NCBI GenBank assembly: GCA_026706635.1
Contig: JAPOYJ010000070.1
Location: 34,519 to 98,518 of the forward strand
From: Gemmatimonadota bacterium
GTDB lineage: Bacteria; Gemmatimonadota; Gemmatimonadetes; Longimicrobiales; Gaopeijiaceae
DNA length: 64,000 nucleotides
Reading direction: 5' to 3'
Part shown: positions 17,738-25,518 of the stretch, one piece after another
Layout: each line of letters opens with the position of its first letter
How positions within the stretch are numbered: the first letter of the stretch is position 1
Translations under genes and position numbers: made by a program
The notes under the pieces: generated by a model
The model's database searches: none
Seen by the model: only the letters and a program-made list of their open reading frames with translations
Told to the model about the DNA's origin: nothing

Positions 17738-19362
17738 GGAGACGCCAGCGTCTCCTGCTGCTCGCTGCCTCGTCCGGGGCGCTCCTAGGCTGGACCTTCT
17801 CTCCCTACGGCGGCCCGGCGCTACCCTTCCTGGCCTTCGCGCCGCTCGCCGTCGCGCTGGCAGCCCTTCGGAGCGATCGCAGCGCAGGCCACCCAGCCAG
17901 TCTCGCCCCGATGGCGCTGGGCTTCGCTACCGCTGCGGTCGCCCACGGCATCGGCCTCTACTGGATGGTCCCGGCGCTCTCGTGGCGAACACCGCTCGCC
18001 GTGCCGATATACCTCCTGGTGCTGACGCTGATCGGCGTGGTGGCGGGTGCGGCCTGTCAGGCGGCGATGTTCATACATGGTCGCGCAAGGTGGCCGCTGC
18101 CCCTCGCGCTGGCCTGCTGCTGGACGGGCTTCGAGTGGGCGGCCGCGCGTGCGCCCGGAGTCCCGTACGCCTGGCTGAATGCGGGGCAGTCGCTTGTCTG
18201 GCACCCCTCGCTGGCCGCTGGGGTGGAGGTGCTCGGGGCTCGCTTCATGGCCTTCTGGACGGTGATGGTGGGGGCGGCGGTCGCTGCACTGTTGGCGAGT
18301 CGGGGCACGGAGCGTGTGCGTACCGCGGCGGCGGTGGCGGCGCTGGCGGGGGTTCCGGCGATCGGCGGCGCGGTGCGGCAGGCCGGGCTGGACGGGGAGA
18401 TGTCGGGTGCGGGGAACGCCGTCCTGCGTGGCGAATCCGAGGTGCTTCGTGTGGCGGCGGTCCAGACGGGACGCGCCCAGGGGGACCTCGAGGCGTGGCT
18501 GGATCCGTTGGAGGAGCTGCACGCCACGGGTCCGCTGGATCTGGTCGCCTTCCCCGAACGTCACCTCCCGGTGCTCCTGCGCGAACCGGGAGCGGAGCGG
18601 CCCACCGCCGCCGGGGCCCGGGTTGCCGAGTCTGCCCGCCTCCTGGGACTTCCCGTCGTCGTCGGTGCCCTGGACGCCGAGGCGCTCCCGGCCGACGCCC
18701 GCGACACGCTCTGGTACAACGCCGCCTTCCTCCAGTCGCCGGACGGCACCCTCTCCGCACCCTACCGCAAGGAGCGCCTGGTCCCCGGCGTGGAGGGCAC
18801 GGGGTGGGCGGGCTCGACCCTCGGTGCCCTGAGCCGGGGCTACGCGGCGGGGAGAGGGTCCCGACCCCTGGTTCTCTTGGACGATGGCACTTCTTCGTCG
18901 TCTGGAGGCCTAACGCGTGCGCCGACCGTCGCCCCGGTCGGCGTCATGATCTGCTACGACTCTGCCTTCGAGGCCACCGCCCGCGAGCTGATGGGCTCGG
19001 GTGCCGGGTGGCTCCTCGTCATCTCCAACGACGACTGGCTGGACCCCCAGCGCACCTTTCGGACAACCTGGGCGTACTGGCAGCACGCGACGCACGCCCG
19101 GTTGCGAGCCGTCGAGCACCGGGTGCCCGTGGTCCAGGTCGCCGCCACCGGCTACACCTTCGCGGTCTCGGCCGCGGGAAGAGGCGATCGGCGGGCCCTC
19201 GGTCCGGGAGAGAGGGGGGTGGCGGTTGCAGAGGTGACGCCGAGCCCCGGCGGCTCCCTCTACACCCGCACGGGCGATCTGCTCGGCCTGGCGTGCTTCG
19301 CGATCTTCGCGCTGGCGACGGCGTGGTGGGCGATTGGCCGCCCGCTGGTCCGGCTGGCCTGA
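17734..19362 (+). CDS. lnt: Apolipoprotein N-acyltransferase
   Basis: Lnt is an inner-membrane enzyme that adds the third acyl chain to lipoproteins, which LolCDE then releases to LolA. The 542-residue protein starts with five or six membrane helices (to about residue 235), then a nitrilase-like domain with the catalytic triad: Glu in FPERHLP (about 273), Lys in PYRKERLVPGVEG (about 345) and Cys in MICYDSAFE (about 409). A last hydrophobic helix (GLACFAIFALATAWWAI) lies at the C terminus. The start is TTG 17734 overlapping the previous stop. Presence beside a LolA gene argues for a full lipoprotein sorting pathway. Confidence 0.94.
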   Translation: MRRRQRLLLLAASSGALLGWTFSPYGGPALPFLAFAPLAVALAALRSDRSAGHPASLAPMALGFATAAVAHGIGLYWMVPALSWRTPLAVPIYLLVLTLIGVVAGAACQAAMFIHGRARWPLPLALACCWTGFEWAAARAPGVPYAWLNAGQSLVWHPSLAAGVEVLGARFMAFWTVMVGAAVAALLASRGTERVRTAAAVAALAGVPAIGGAVRQAGLDGEMSGAGNAVLRGESEVLRVAAVQTGRAQGDLEAWLDPLEELHATGPLDLVAFPERHLPVLLREPGAERPTAAGARVAESARLLGLPVVVGALDAEALPADARDTLWYNAAFLQSPDGTLSAPYRKERLVPGVEGTGWAGSTLGALSRGYAAGRGSRPLVLLDDGTSSSSGGLTRAPTVAPVGVMICYDSAFEATARELMGSGAGWLLVISNDDWLDPQRTFRTTWAYWQHATHARLRAVEHRVPVVQVAATGYTFAVSAAGRGDRRALGPGERGVAVAEVTPSPGGSLYTRTGDLLGLACFAIFALATAWWAIGRPLVRLA

Positions 19363-19529
19363 GCTGCCGGGTCCGCTTCCTCGACTCGTTCCGCGACCTG
19401 GTCTCGGCCGGTTTCTGGACGACCGAGGAGGGAAGGGGGGACCTGGAGTACGTGCCGTTTCCGAGCTCGGACGGACCGCACGCCGCGATGCTGGAGCGGC
19501 TGGGGCTGGCGGGGGAGGATCTGGCCTAA
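19323..19529 (+). CDS. Small open frame downstream of lnt, unknown
   Basis: This frame, which starts within the last bases of lnt (GTG 19323), encodes about 68 residues with a plausible protein-like C-terminal part (RFLDSFRDLVSAGFW, then EYVPFPSSDGPHAAMLERLGL). I do not recognise it. It could be a real small gene coupled to lnt or a leftover of a gene lost upstream of the repeat. Codon use is normal for the window. Confidence 0.35.
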   Translation: MVGDWPPAGPAGLSCRVRFLDSFRDLVSAGFWTTEEGRGDLEYVPFPSSDGPHAAMLERLGLAGEDLA

Positions 19530-19607
19530 GGAGGCGAAGCGTTTCCGCGGACGGTTTCGTCCGGCTAGATTGCGCCTGGAGGGTCGACCCTGACGCTTGG
19601 TAGCCCG

Positions 19608-19829
19608 CGTGGACATAATCCTCCCGGTAATCGAGCTGCGGTGCATCCGCGCTGGGCCGCCGGCTCGGCCACAATGACAACTAAACTTTACATTGTGTCG
19701 TGTTTACTATACATCGGATCCTCTCGCGGCTCCGCTCTGCGCGGCTCCTTGGACCAACAGCGCTGCTATTCCCCCGTCGTCGCGCCTTGCCAGCCCGGCA
19801 CCTCGGCGCTCGGGCGGCTCCACGCACGG
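19608..19829. repeat. Dispersed intergenic element, copy 4 (degenerate, AT-rich core)
   Basis: The gap between lnt and the ATPase operon has a shortened copy of the dispersed element. It runs from CGTGGACA (19608-19615) to CTCCACGCACGG (19818-19829) with GTGCATCCGCGCTGGGCCGC, the AT-rich core (19676-19716, CTAAACTTTACATTGTGTC), TCGCGGCTCCGCTCTGCG, TTGGACCAACAGCGCTGCTA and GTCGCGCCTTGCCAG in the same order as copy 2. It sits at the border between core genes and the first accessory operon. Confidence 0.65.
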
Positions 19830-19849
19830 ACCACTAGGATGACGGCACC

Positions 19850-21277
19850 GTGATTACCCGGCTCCGGCTGACGAATTTCAAGGCATGGAAGGAGCTCAAG
19901 ATCGAATTCGCGCCCGTCACTGGGATGTTCGGAGCCAACAGTGCGGGGAAGAGCAGCCTCCTTCAGTTCCTCTTACTGCTGAAACAGACTCGTGATGCGA
20001 CCGACCGACGCATCGTTCTGGAATTCGGTGGTCCCGATGGGCTGGCCAATCTCGGCAGCTACCGCGAAGTGGTCCATGGCCATGATTCCAGCGCCGACAT
20101 CAGTTGGAGACTCGCGTGGAGGTTACCGAAGGAACGCCGGATCGCGGCTCTATCGGGTGATGGACGGCCGGTCACCCTCTCGGGCCAGGAGATTGAAACT
20201 CACTGCGCGGTCGGCCTTTCGGAAACCGGTCGCTCATCCACACCCATTGCGCACAGACTGACCTACCGATTTGACGACTACCAATTCACGCTGGTACAAT
20301 CCGAGAACGGACCGAAGAAAGGGTACGGACTGGATATCTCACACGAGAACCAGGAGTTCACCCTCAAGCGCCAGCAAGGCCGCCCCTTCGATCGAATCCC
20401 GCCCCCAGTCAAGACCCACTTGTTTCCTCCCGAGGTCAAGTGGGCCTATCAGAACACCGATTTTCTCAGCGATTTCGAACTTGAATACGAAGGCCTGATG
20501 GACCGAATCTACTATCTGGGTCCGCTCCGGGAGTACCCGCTACGGCACTACGACTGGAGCGGGGCTAGTCCGGCGGATGTCGGATCTCGCGGTGAACGTG
20601 CCATTCACGCCATCCTGGCCGCTGCTGCGCAAGAGGAGACTCGAAGTCTTCAGCCTCGCGCATGGCGGCGCCCGTTCCAGGAAATCATCGCACACTGGCT
20701 CCGGGAACTGGGGCTGGTCGATCGATTCGCGACCGCAGAGATCGGATCCGGGTCCAACGTTTATCAGACGCGCGTCACTGCCAACTCTTCCAAGACTCCG
20801 ACCAGCCTCACCGATGTGGGATTTGGGGTCTCCCAGATTTTGCCGGTCCTGGTACTCCTCTACTATGTCCCCAGGGGGTCCGTAGTGCTGCTGGAACAGC
20901 CCGAAATACACCTGCACCCCGCCGTGCAGAGCCGTCTGGCTGACCTGTTTCTGTGTGTCGCCAAGCACCGGAACCTCCAGATCATCGTCGAATCGCACAG
21001 CCAGCACCTCCTGCAGCGGCTCCAACGACGAGTTGCCGAACAGCAAGTTCATGTTCCGGGGAGGGAAGCCTACCCTGCCTTTATGGTCTCCTCCGACGAT
21101 GTGCGCCTCTACTTCTCGTCGGTCTCGGGTGGCGTCGGCAAACTGGAAGATCTGCAGCTGAACCACTGGGGAGAGATCGAGAACTGGCCGGACGGATTTT
21201 TCGGGGACGAAATGGAAGAGATCGCCGCGATCAGCTCTGCTACCCTCCGACGCAAGCTGGCAGGTTCGTCCGGGTGA
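19850..21277 (+). CDS. AAA-type ATPase with DUF3696-like C terminus
   Basis: This 475-residue ABC/SMC-like ATPase begins LRLTNFKAWKELKIEF, with Walker A GANSAGKSS (residues 28-36), an ABC-like signature region (FGVSQILPVLVLL), Walker B VVLLEQPEIHLHP and the H-loop IIVESHSQHLL. The C-terminal NWPDGFFGDEMEEI is typical of DUF3696 proteins. Such OLD-like ATPases serve as sensors or regulators of partner nucleases in defence systems. The start is GTG 19850; the stop overlaps the PIN gene (GTGA). GC content is lower than in the core genes, in line with transfer. Its specific trigger is unknown. Confidence 0.88.
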   Translation: MITRLRLTNFKAWKELKIEFAPVTGMFGANSAGKSSLLQFLLLLKQTRDATDRRIVLEFGGPDGLANLGSYREVVHGHDSSADISWRLAWRLPKERRIAALSGDGRPVTLSGQEIETHCAVGLSETGRSSTPIAHRLTYRFDDYQFTLVQSENGPKKGYGLDISHENQEFTLKRQQGRPFDRIPPPVKTHLFPPEVKWAYQNTDFLSDFELEYEGLMDRIYYLGPLREYPLRHYDWSGASPADVGSRGERAIHAILAAAAQEETRSLQPRAWRRPFQEIIAHWLRELGLVDRFATAEIGSGSNVYQTRVTANSSKTPTSLTDVGFGVSQILPVLVLLYYVPRGSVVLLEQPEIHLHPAVQSRLADLFLCVAKHRNLQIIVESHSQHLLQRLQRRVAEQQVHVPGREAYPAFMVSSDDVRLYFSSVSGGVGKLEDLQLNHWGEIENWPDGFFGDEMEEIAAISSATLRRKLAGSSG

Positions 21278-21786
21278 GGGACCGGAGTGTCGTAGACACC
21301 AACGTTCTCGTCGTCGCTAACGGGCGGGCCACTCATGTAAACAAACACTGCCAGCTGGCTTGCGTGGACGAGCTAGCACGGCTCGCCCGCGAGGACGTGG
21401 TGTGTGTCGACGACAAATTCCTCATCCTGGGTGAGTATGGAAGGAGGATCGGACAACGGGGACAGGAGAAATCCGGCACGGTCTTCTACAAGCATGTCTG
21501 GCAGAAGATGCGCGACACGAACCGAGTCCGCCTGATCTCTGTCGATCCCATTGACCGGGAGGGCAGGGACTTCAGTGACCCGATCCTTCCAACGAACAAC
21601 CTGAAGAAGGATGCGAAGTTCCTGGCCGTCGCCGTCAAGGCCCAAGCCACCATCGTGAACGCCACCGATTCGGACTGGACCGAGCATCGTGAGCTGACCG
21701 ATCGGTTGGGGGTCGACGTGAGACAGCTGTGCCCTGAGCACGCGATCCGACCTGGGAAATCGAACGGCGACCATGCTTTCCAGTAG
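21274..21786 (+). CDS. PIN-domain nuclease-like protein, partner of the DUF3696 ATPase
   Basis: This 170-residue protein starts RSVVDTNVLVVANGRATH, the first acidic strand of a PIN fold (Asp8). It goes on with CVDELARLA and CVDDKFLILGEYGRR (acidic residues) and ends with KKDAKFLAVAV and IVNATDSDWTEHREL, which supplies the last acidic cluster. PIN proteins are metal-dependent ribonucleases. It overlaps the ATPase by four bases and the RNA ligase by 14 bases, so all three are probably made together. The natural inference is that the ATPase controls RNA cleavage by this protein. The target RNA is not known. Confidence 0.82.
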   Translation: MRDRSVVDTNVLVVANGRATHVNKHCQLACVDELARLAREDVVCVDDKFLILGEYGRRIGQRGQEKSGTVFYKHVWQKMRDTNRVRLISVDPIDREGRDFSDPILPTNNLKKDAKFLAVAVKAQATIVNATDSDWTEHRELTDRLGVDVRQLCPEHAIRPGKSNGDHAFQ

Positions 21787-22444
21787 CCTGAAATACCCCC
21801 GCACTCCCTACTGGCCCTACTCCCCAGGCATTGGCCGTCACGACACGGTTCATCCCGAGCCCCAGCGGTTCGTCGGCTGCCGGGTCGTTGTGACCGAAAA
21901 GCTCGACGGAAGCAATGTCCTGATCCACCGGGGGAAGGTCTACGGGCGCTCCGTCGCTGACGAGGCAGCTCACAAGTGGATGGCGATGGTCAAGAAGCAC
22001 CATGCCTGGAAGGTCAACGAGCCGGATGCCTACCTCTACGGCGAGGACATCTACGGCGTGCACAGCATCGAGTACGGAGCGGTCAGGGAGGAGGCGACGT
22101 TCCATGCCTTCGCCCTGCGGGACTCGAGAGGGGACTTCTCGTCCGTGGCTGCCCTGGAGCGGTTCACCGCTGAACGGAGCATCCCCGTTGTTCCCGTCGT
22201 CTACCGGGGTAGCTTCGTTTCCCTAACCGAGATGCGGTTGTTCCTCGAGGGCGAGCAGGCGAAACAATCCGTGCTCGGCGGCGAACGCGAGGGCACGGTC
22301 GTGCGCATTGCCGATGGCTTCGCCTCACCCGAGTTCGCGCGCAACGTCTGCAAGAGCGTGCGGCGGGATCATGTGCAGACAGACAGGCACTGGACTCGCA
22401 ACTGGCGGCCCTGCAAGCTGGAACGGAAGACCCATCATGGATAG
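21773..22444 (+). CDS. RNA ligase, Rnl2-like nucleotidyltransferase family
   Basis: This 223-residue protein carries the ordered nucleotidyltransferase motifs of RNA ligases: motif I TEKLDGSN with the adenylated Lys43, motif III/IIIa YLYGEDIYGVHSIEY (about 100-114), motif IV EGTVVRI and motif V CKSVRRDH. The end RHWTRNW is like the HW-containing tail of bacterial stand-alone RNA ligases. It seals RNA 5'-phosphate and 3'-hydroxyl ends in related enzymes. Start ATG 21773 lies within the PIN gene. Pairing of a ligase with a PIN ribonuclease suggests either repair of self-inflicted cuts or a toxin-antidote balance; this is inference. Confidence 0.88.
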   Translation: MLSSSLKYPRTPYWPYSPGIGRHDTVHPEPQRFVGCRVVVTEKLDGSNVLIHRGKVYGRSVADEAAHKWMAMVKKHHAWKVNEPDAYLYGEDIYGVHSIEYGAVREEATFHAFALRDSRGDFSSVAALERFTAERSIPVVPVVYRGSFVSLTEMRLFLEGEQAKQSVLGGEREGTVVRIADGFASPEFARNVCKSVRRDHVQTDRHWTRNWRPCKLERKTHHG

Positions 22445-22468
22445 GCAGTTTGGCATGAGGGAGGGGCA

Positions 22469-23590
22469 GTGAAGAGGCCGAATGGCTACCGGGCCATCAT
22501 ACCGCTTGCCGTTGCGACGAGCTTCGGCGCGCCCGCGGCGGACGCCCAGCAGGTGCTGGAGATCGACTATGCCACCGGGCGGACCATCATCGACGACCAG
22601 TGGCGGTCGATGCGAGCCTCCGATCTGGCCGTCGACAGGGGCCGGGGCATCCTCTACGTCATCGACGCCGAGGAGCCGGAAGGGGTCATGGCCTTCTCCC
22701 TCGAGACGGGCGAGTGGATCCGAACGATCCAGACCCCGGAGGGCGACGGCCCCCGGGAGTTTCCGGCGGGCAGGCGTGGCATTGCGGCTGCCCGCGACGG
22801 GGCTCTCTACGCCGCTGGCCCGAAGAGGGTCATCGAGTACGATTCGGCGGGTGCCTTCGTCAGTTCCTGGATCCCCGACTGGGCGACGAGCTTCCACGTC
22901 TGCGACTTCGGCGGCGAGCCAGCCATTCCGATCCCCGAGGGAGTGATTCGCAGAGGACCGGAGGGCCGGGAGGATGTCCTTCCCTCGCCGGACGCGGAGC
23001 AGAGCCGCTTCGTGGTCCTTTCCGAGGTGCAGGGCCGGACCGCTATGACAGCGCACGTCGATTTCCGGATCGCGTGCGGGGAGACCAGCGCCTTCGTCGT
23101 CAGGTCCTACGACCATGGACCGGACTCGGTGTTCGTGTACCACCGGGGTGGCGAGGTGGGCAGGGTGGCCGTCCCGACCGACTTTGCCGACTGGGCGGAG
23201 GATTGCGGCGAGGAGGTGACCACGCCATCCGGGCACCTCTGGCGCATCCCTTGCCCGATCTGGAATCGGGGGTTGTACCCGTCCTTTGACGGCCGGGGAA
23301 ATCTCGTCCTCTTCAGCGAGGTCGACTTCGAGACCGCGGGCACGATCATCGACCCCGAGACCGGGTGCTACGCGATCGTGCGCAAGGATCCGAGTACCGG
23401 CAAGGCGCGCGTCCCCGTGCGCATCCTCGGCGACAGCGTCCTGGTATTTCGCAATCACAGCGAGCCGAATGAGAATGGGGGAACCACCTACTACGCGGAC
23501 AGCGCCAACCGGGCCTCGCTCCACCCGCTGCGCCGGGTCAGCGGCGAGCCGTGTCCCGGGATTTTGCCTACCGTGAAAGGGGTTGGGTAG
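22469..23590 (+). CDS. Secreted 6-bladed beta-propeller-like protein
   Basis: The 373-residue protein has a signal peptide (AIIPLAVATSFGAPAADAQQ) followed by repeated blade-like blocks: ASDLAVDRGRGILYVID, VMAFSLETGEWIRTIQ, GIAAARDGALYAAGPKRVIEYDSAG and YPSFDGRGNLVLFSEVD. Four to six cysteines suggest disulphides outside the cytoplasm. It resembles the secreted 6-bladed propeller proteins frequent in Gemmatimonadota and Bacteroidota; the ligand is unknown. The start is GTG 22469 with GAGGGG upstream. Its last 23 bases overlap the opposed decayed PIN gene. Confidence 0.75.
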   Translation: MKRPNGYRAIIPLAVATSFGAPAADAQQVLEIDYATGRTIIDDQWRSMRASDLAVDRGRGILYVIDAEEPEGVMAFSLETGEWIRTIQTPEGDGPREFPAGRRGIAAARDGALYAAGPKRVIEYDSAGAFVSSWIPDWATSFHVCDFGGEPAIPIPEGVIRRGPEGREDVLPSPDAEQSRFVVLSEVQGRTAMTAHVDFRIACGETSAFVVRSYDHGPDSVFVYHRGGEVGRVAVPTDFADWAEDCGEEVTTPSGHLWRIPCPIWNRGLYPSFDGRGNLVLFSEVDFETAGTIIDPETGCYAIVRKDPSTGKARVPVRILGDSVLVFRNHSEPNENGGTTYYADSANRASLHPLRRVSGEPCPGILPTVKGVG

Positions 23591-24035
23591 GGCGGGTTGG
23601 GCGAGCCGTCGCACCGGGTTGCCCATGGAGCTCCAGAAGGCGGGCCGGTGTGATGATCGGTATCCCGTGGAACGGAGACATGGCGAGCAGGTCGCCGTCA
23701 CCCGTCACCAGGTGGTCGGCGCGACCCATGAGCGCCGTCTCCAGGATCTTGTCGTCCGTGGTGTCGCGGCAGCCGAGGCTGGCACCGGCGATCGGGGCCC
23801 ATTACGCAACCGCCGCCGCCAGCGCGACGAAGGCTGCACGGGATTCCCGACCCACATAGCGGTCGAAATTCGAGGCGAGGATCCTGTAGCGAAGCTCGGC
23901 GAAGGTCTCGTCGCTGAAGAGTAGAACCCCGTTGCCTGCCCTGACGAGATCGACCACCCTGCGAGGTGGTCCGGTCCGGGTGAGGGCGGTGCTGATCAGA
24001 ACGTTGGTGTCAAGTGCGACCCTGTCAGCTCTCAT
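23568..24035 (-). pseudogene. VapC-like PIN toxin with an in-frame stop
   Basis: On the minus strand from ATG 24035, MRADRVALDTNVLISTAL starts a PIN-family toxin, with LLFSDETFAELRYRI in the middle. A TAA at 23802-23804 interrupts it after 77 residues, but the same frame continues with GCRDTTDDKILETALMG, HLVTGDGDLLAMSPFHGIP and ITPARLLELHG, the normal C-terminal half. So one nonsense codon, with no frameshift, breaks a gene of normal size (155 codons). No antitoxin gene precedes it; instead palindromic repeats lie upstream. A sister copy with the opposite defect is at 38599-39028. Confidence 0.85.
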
Positions 24036-24080
24036 CGGAGAGCCCTGATGGTCAAGACGGGCCTTGGTGCACTCGGGCTT

Positions 24081-24131
24081 AGTCACTGACCAAGCTGTTG
24101 CGGCGCGCCGCCTACTTGGTCACTGTTCAAG
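24081..24131. repeat. Palindromic TGGTCAGTGACCA-family repeats, cluster a
   Basis: Two facing copies are present, AGTCACTGACCAAG (24081-24094) and CTTGGTCACTGTTCAAG (24115-24131), separated by a GC-rich palindrome GGCGCGCC. They lie between the broken PIN toxin and the COG2865-like gene. Confidence 0.75.
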
Positions 24132-24171
24132 CGAAGGTTGCGCCAACGGACGCCAACGGAGGCCGGGGGAC

Positions 24172-25427
24172 ATGGATCGCGAGGAGCCTGGAGGCCCGAC
24201 GGAGCGGCACGAGTGGCCGGAGGCCGAGCACGGCGAGGAGCGCTTCCCGCAGGACGACGCTGCGGGCCGGTACGACGGCGGGGTCCTGGAGGAGCTGGAG
24301 GCGCACCAGTTCTTCCATCCCCGGTCGGTGCGCTGGTACCGGTCGATCTTCTCCGATCGGAGCCCCGACCATGGACGGGACCTCGGCGATGTGGAGTTCC
24401 TGCACGATAGGGGATGGGTCGTCGAGTGCGGCGACGGGCTGGTGCCGACGCGGGCGGCGGTGCTCGTCTTCGGGAGGGCGCGCTACCTTCGGCGGCTTCT
24501 GCCAGGCGGGGTGGTCGACTGTCAGTTCATTGACTACGCCCACGACAAATGGACGACCGACCGCCGCCGGACCGACCGGATCGTCGTCGAGGAGAACCTG
24601 CTCCAGGCTTGGCTGACCGTTACGGAGCGCTACATGCGGCGTGCGGAGCGCCCGTTCCGCCTGGACCCGCGAACCATGCTTTCCAGCGACCATCCGCCCG
24701 GCTACGCGTCCTTCCGGGAAGCCTTCGTCAACCAGCTGATCCATCAGGACTACCCGACAGCGGGCGCACGGCCTTCATCCGCTTCTATCGCGACCGGACG
24801 GTCTTCTGGAACCCGGGGGACGCCGACGCCCCGACCGGCGAGCTGCTCGACCGGACGGCGAAGGAGGTGCGGAATCCTCTGATCGCGGCGGCGTTTCGCG
24901 GAATCGGCCTCGCAAGGCAGGCGGGCACCGGGATCCGGGCCATCTTCCACGACTGGCAGAGTCTCGGCCACGCCCCTCCCCTGATCCGCAGCGACGAGGT
25001 CCGAAACGAGTTCGAGCTGACGCTGATGGGGAGAGAAACGCCGGCTGGGAAGTGGGGGCCGACGGTGGGGACGTGCGGGGAACCAGTCGAGGATCGCGGC
25101 GACGACGAACGTCCCGTGGACCCGCCAGGTGCGGACATGGACAGTGACCATGGTGACCAAGTGCGCTCCGACATGGACAGTGATCAAGTTGGGCTCCAGC
25201 TGAGCGCCCGCCAGCGTGCTATCGTAGCGGCGTGCGACGTCCCGCGCAGCTTGGCCGAGCTCATGGAGCGCGCCAGCGTGTCGCATCGCTCCCACTTTCG
25301 CGCCAAGCACCTGAAGCCGCTGCTGGAGGCCGGGCTGGTCCGCATGACGAATCCCGGCAATCCGCGCGCGCCGAACCAGAGGTACGTGCTGACGGATGTG
25401 GGGGCTGCGGTGAAGGAGAGTGGATGA
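24172..25427 (+). pseudogene. COG2865-like ATP-binding transcriptional regulator, frameshifted and lacking its usual N-terminal domain
   Basis: From ATG 24172 the first frame reads FHPRSVRWYRSIF, PTRAAVLVFGRARYL and SFREAFVNQLIHQDYPTAG. Near 24770 the homology jumps to another frame that continues TAFIRFYRDRTVFWNPG, NPLIAAAFRGIGLARQAGTG, EFELTLMGRE and a C-terminal winged helix (LAELMERASVSHRSHFR, VLTDVGAA). This is the ATPase-like and C-terminal part of COG2865 proteins; the usual N-terminal AlbA_2 DNA-binding domain is missing. A DSDHGDQVRSDMDSDQV stretch just before the winged helix is encoded by the island's palindromic repeats. One indel separates the two halves, so it is either decayed or affected by a sequence error. 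Confidence 0.75.
25135..25192. repeat. Palindromic TGGTCAGTGACCA-family repeats, cluster b (inside a coding frame)
   Basis: ACATGGACAGTGACCATGG with GTGACCAAGT (25135-25162) and GACATGGACAGTGATCAAGT (25170-25189) lie in frame in the COG2865-like gene, where they encode the DSDHGDQV / DSDQV peptide repeats. Related proteins are known to carry DQV-type peptide repeats in the same place. Confidence 0.75.
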
Positions 25428-25518
25428 CTCGCAGTCCATGGGAGGCTTGTCCCCGGGCTGCTAGCTCCGGCCGCCACCCCGGCTTGCCCGCGCGATGCGC
25501 CGCCTCCACGTTCACGCG

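Noticed and set aside
19850..22444. Calling the ATPase-PIN-ligase operon a known named defence system
   Set aside because: I could match each protein to a family but not the set to any named system from the sequence alone.
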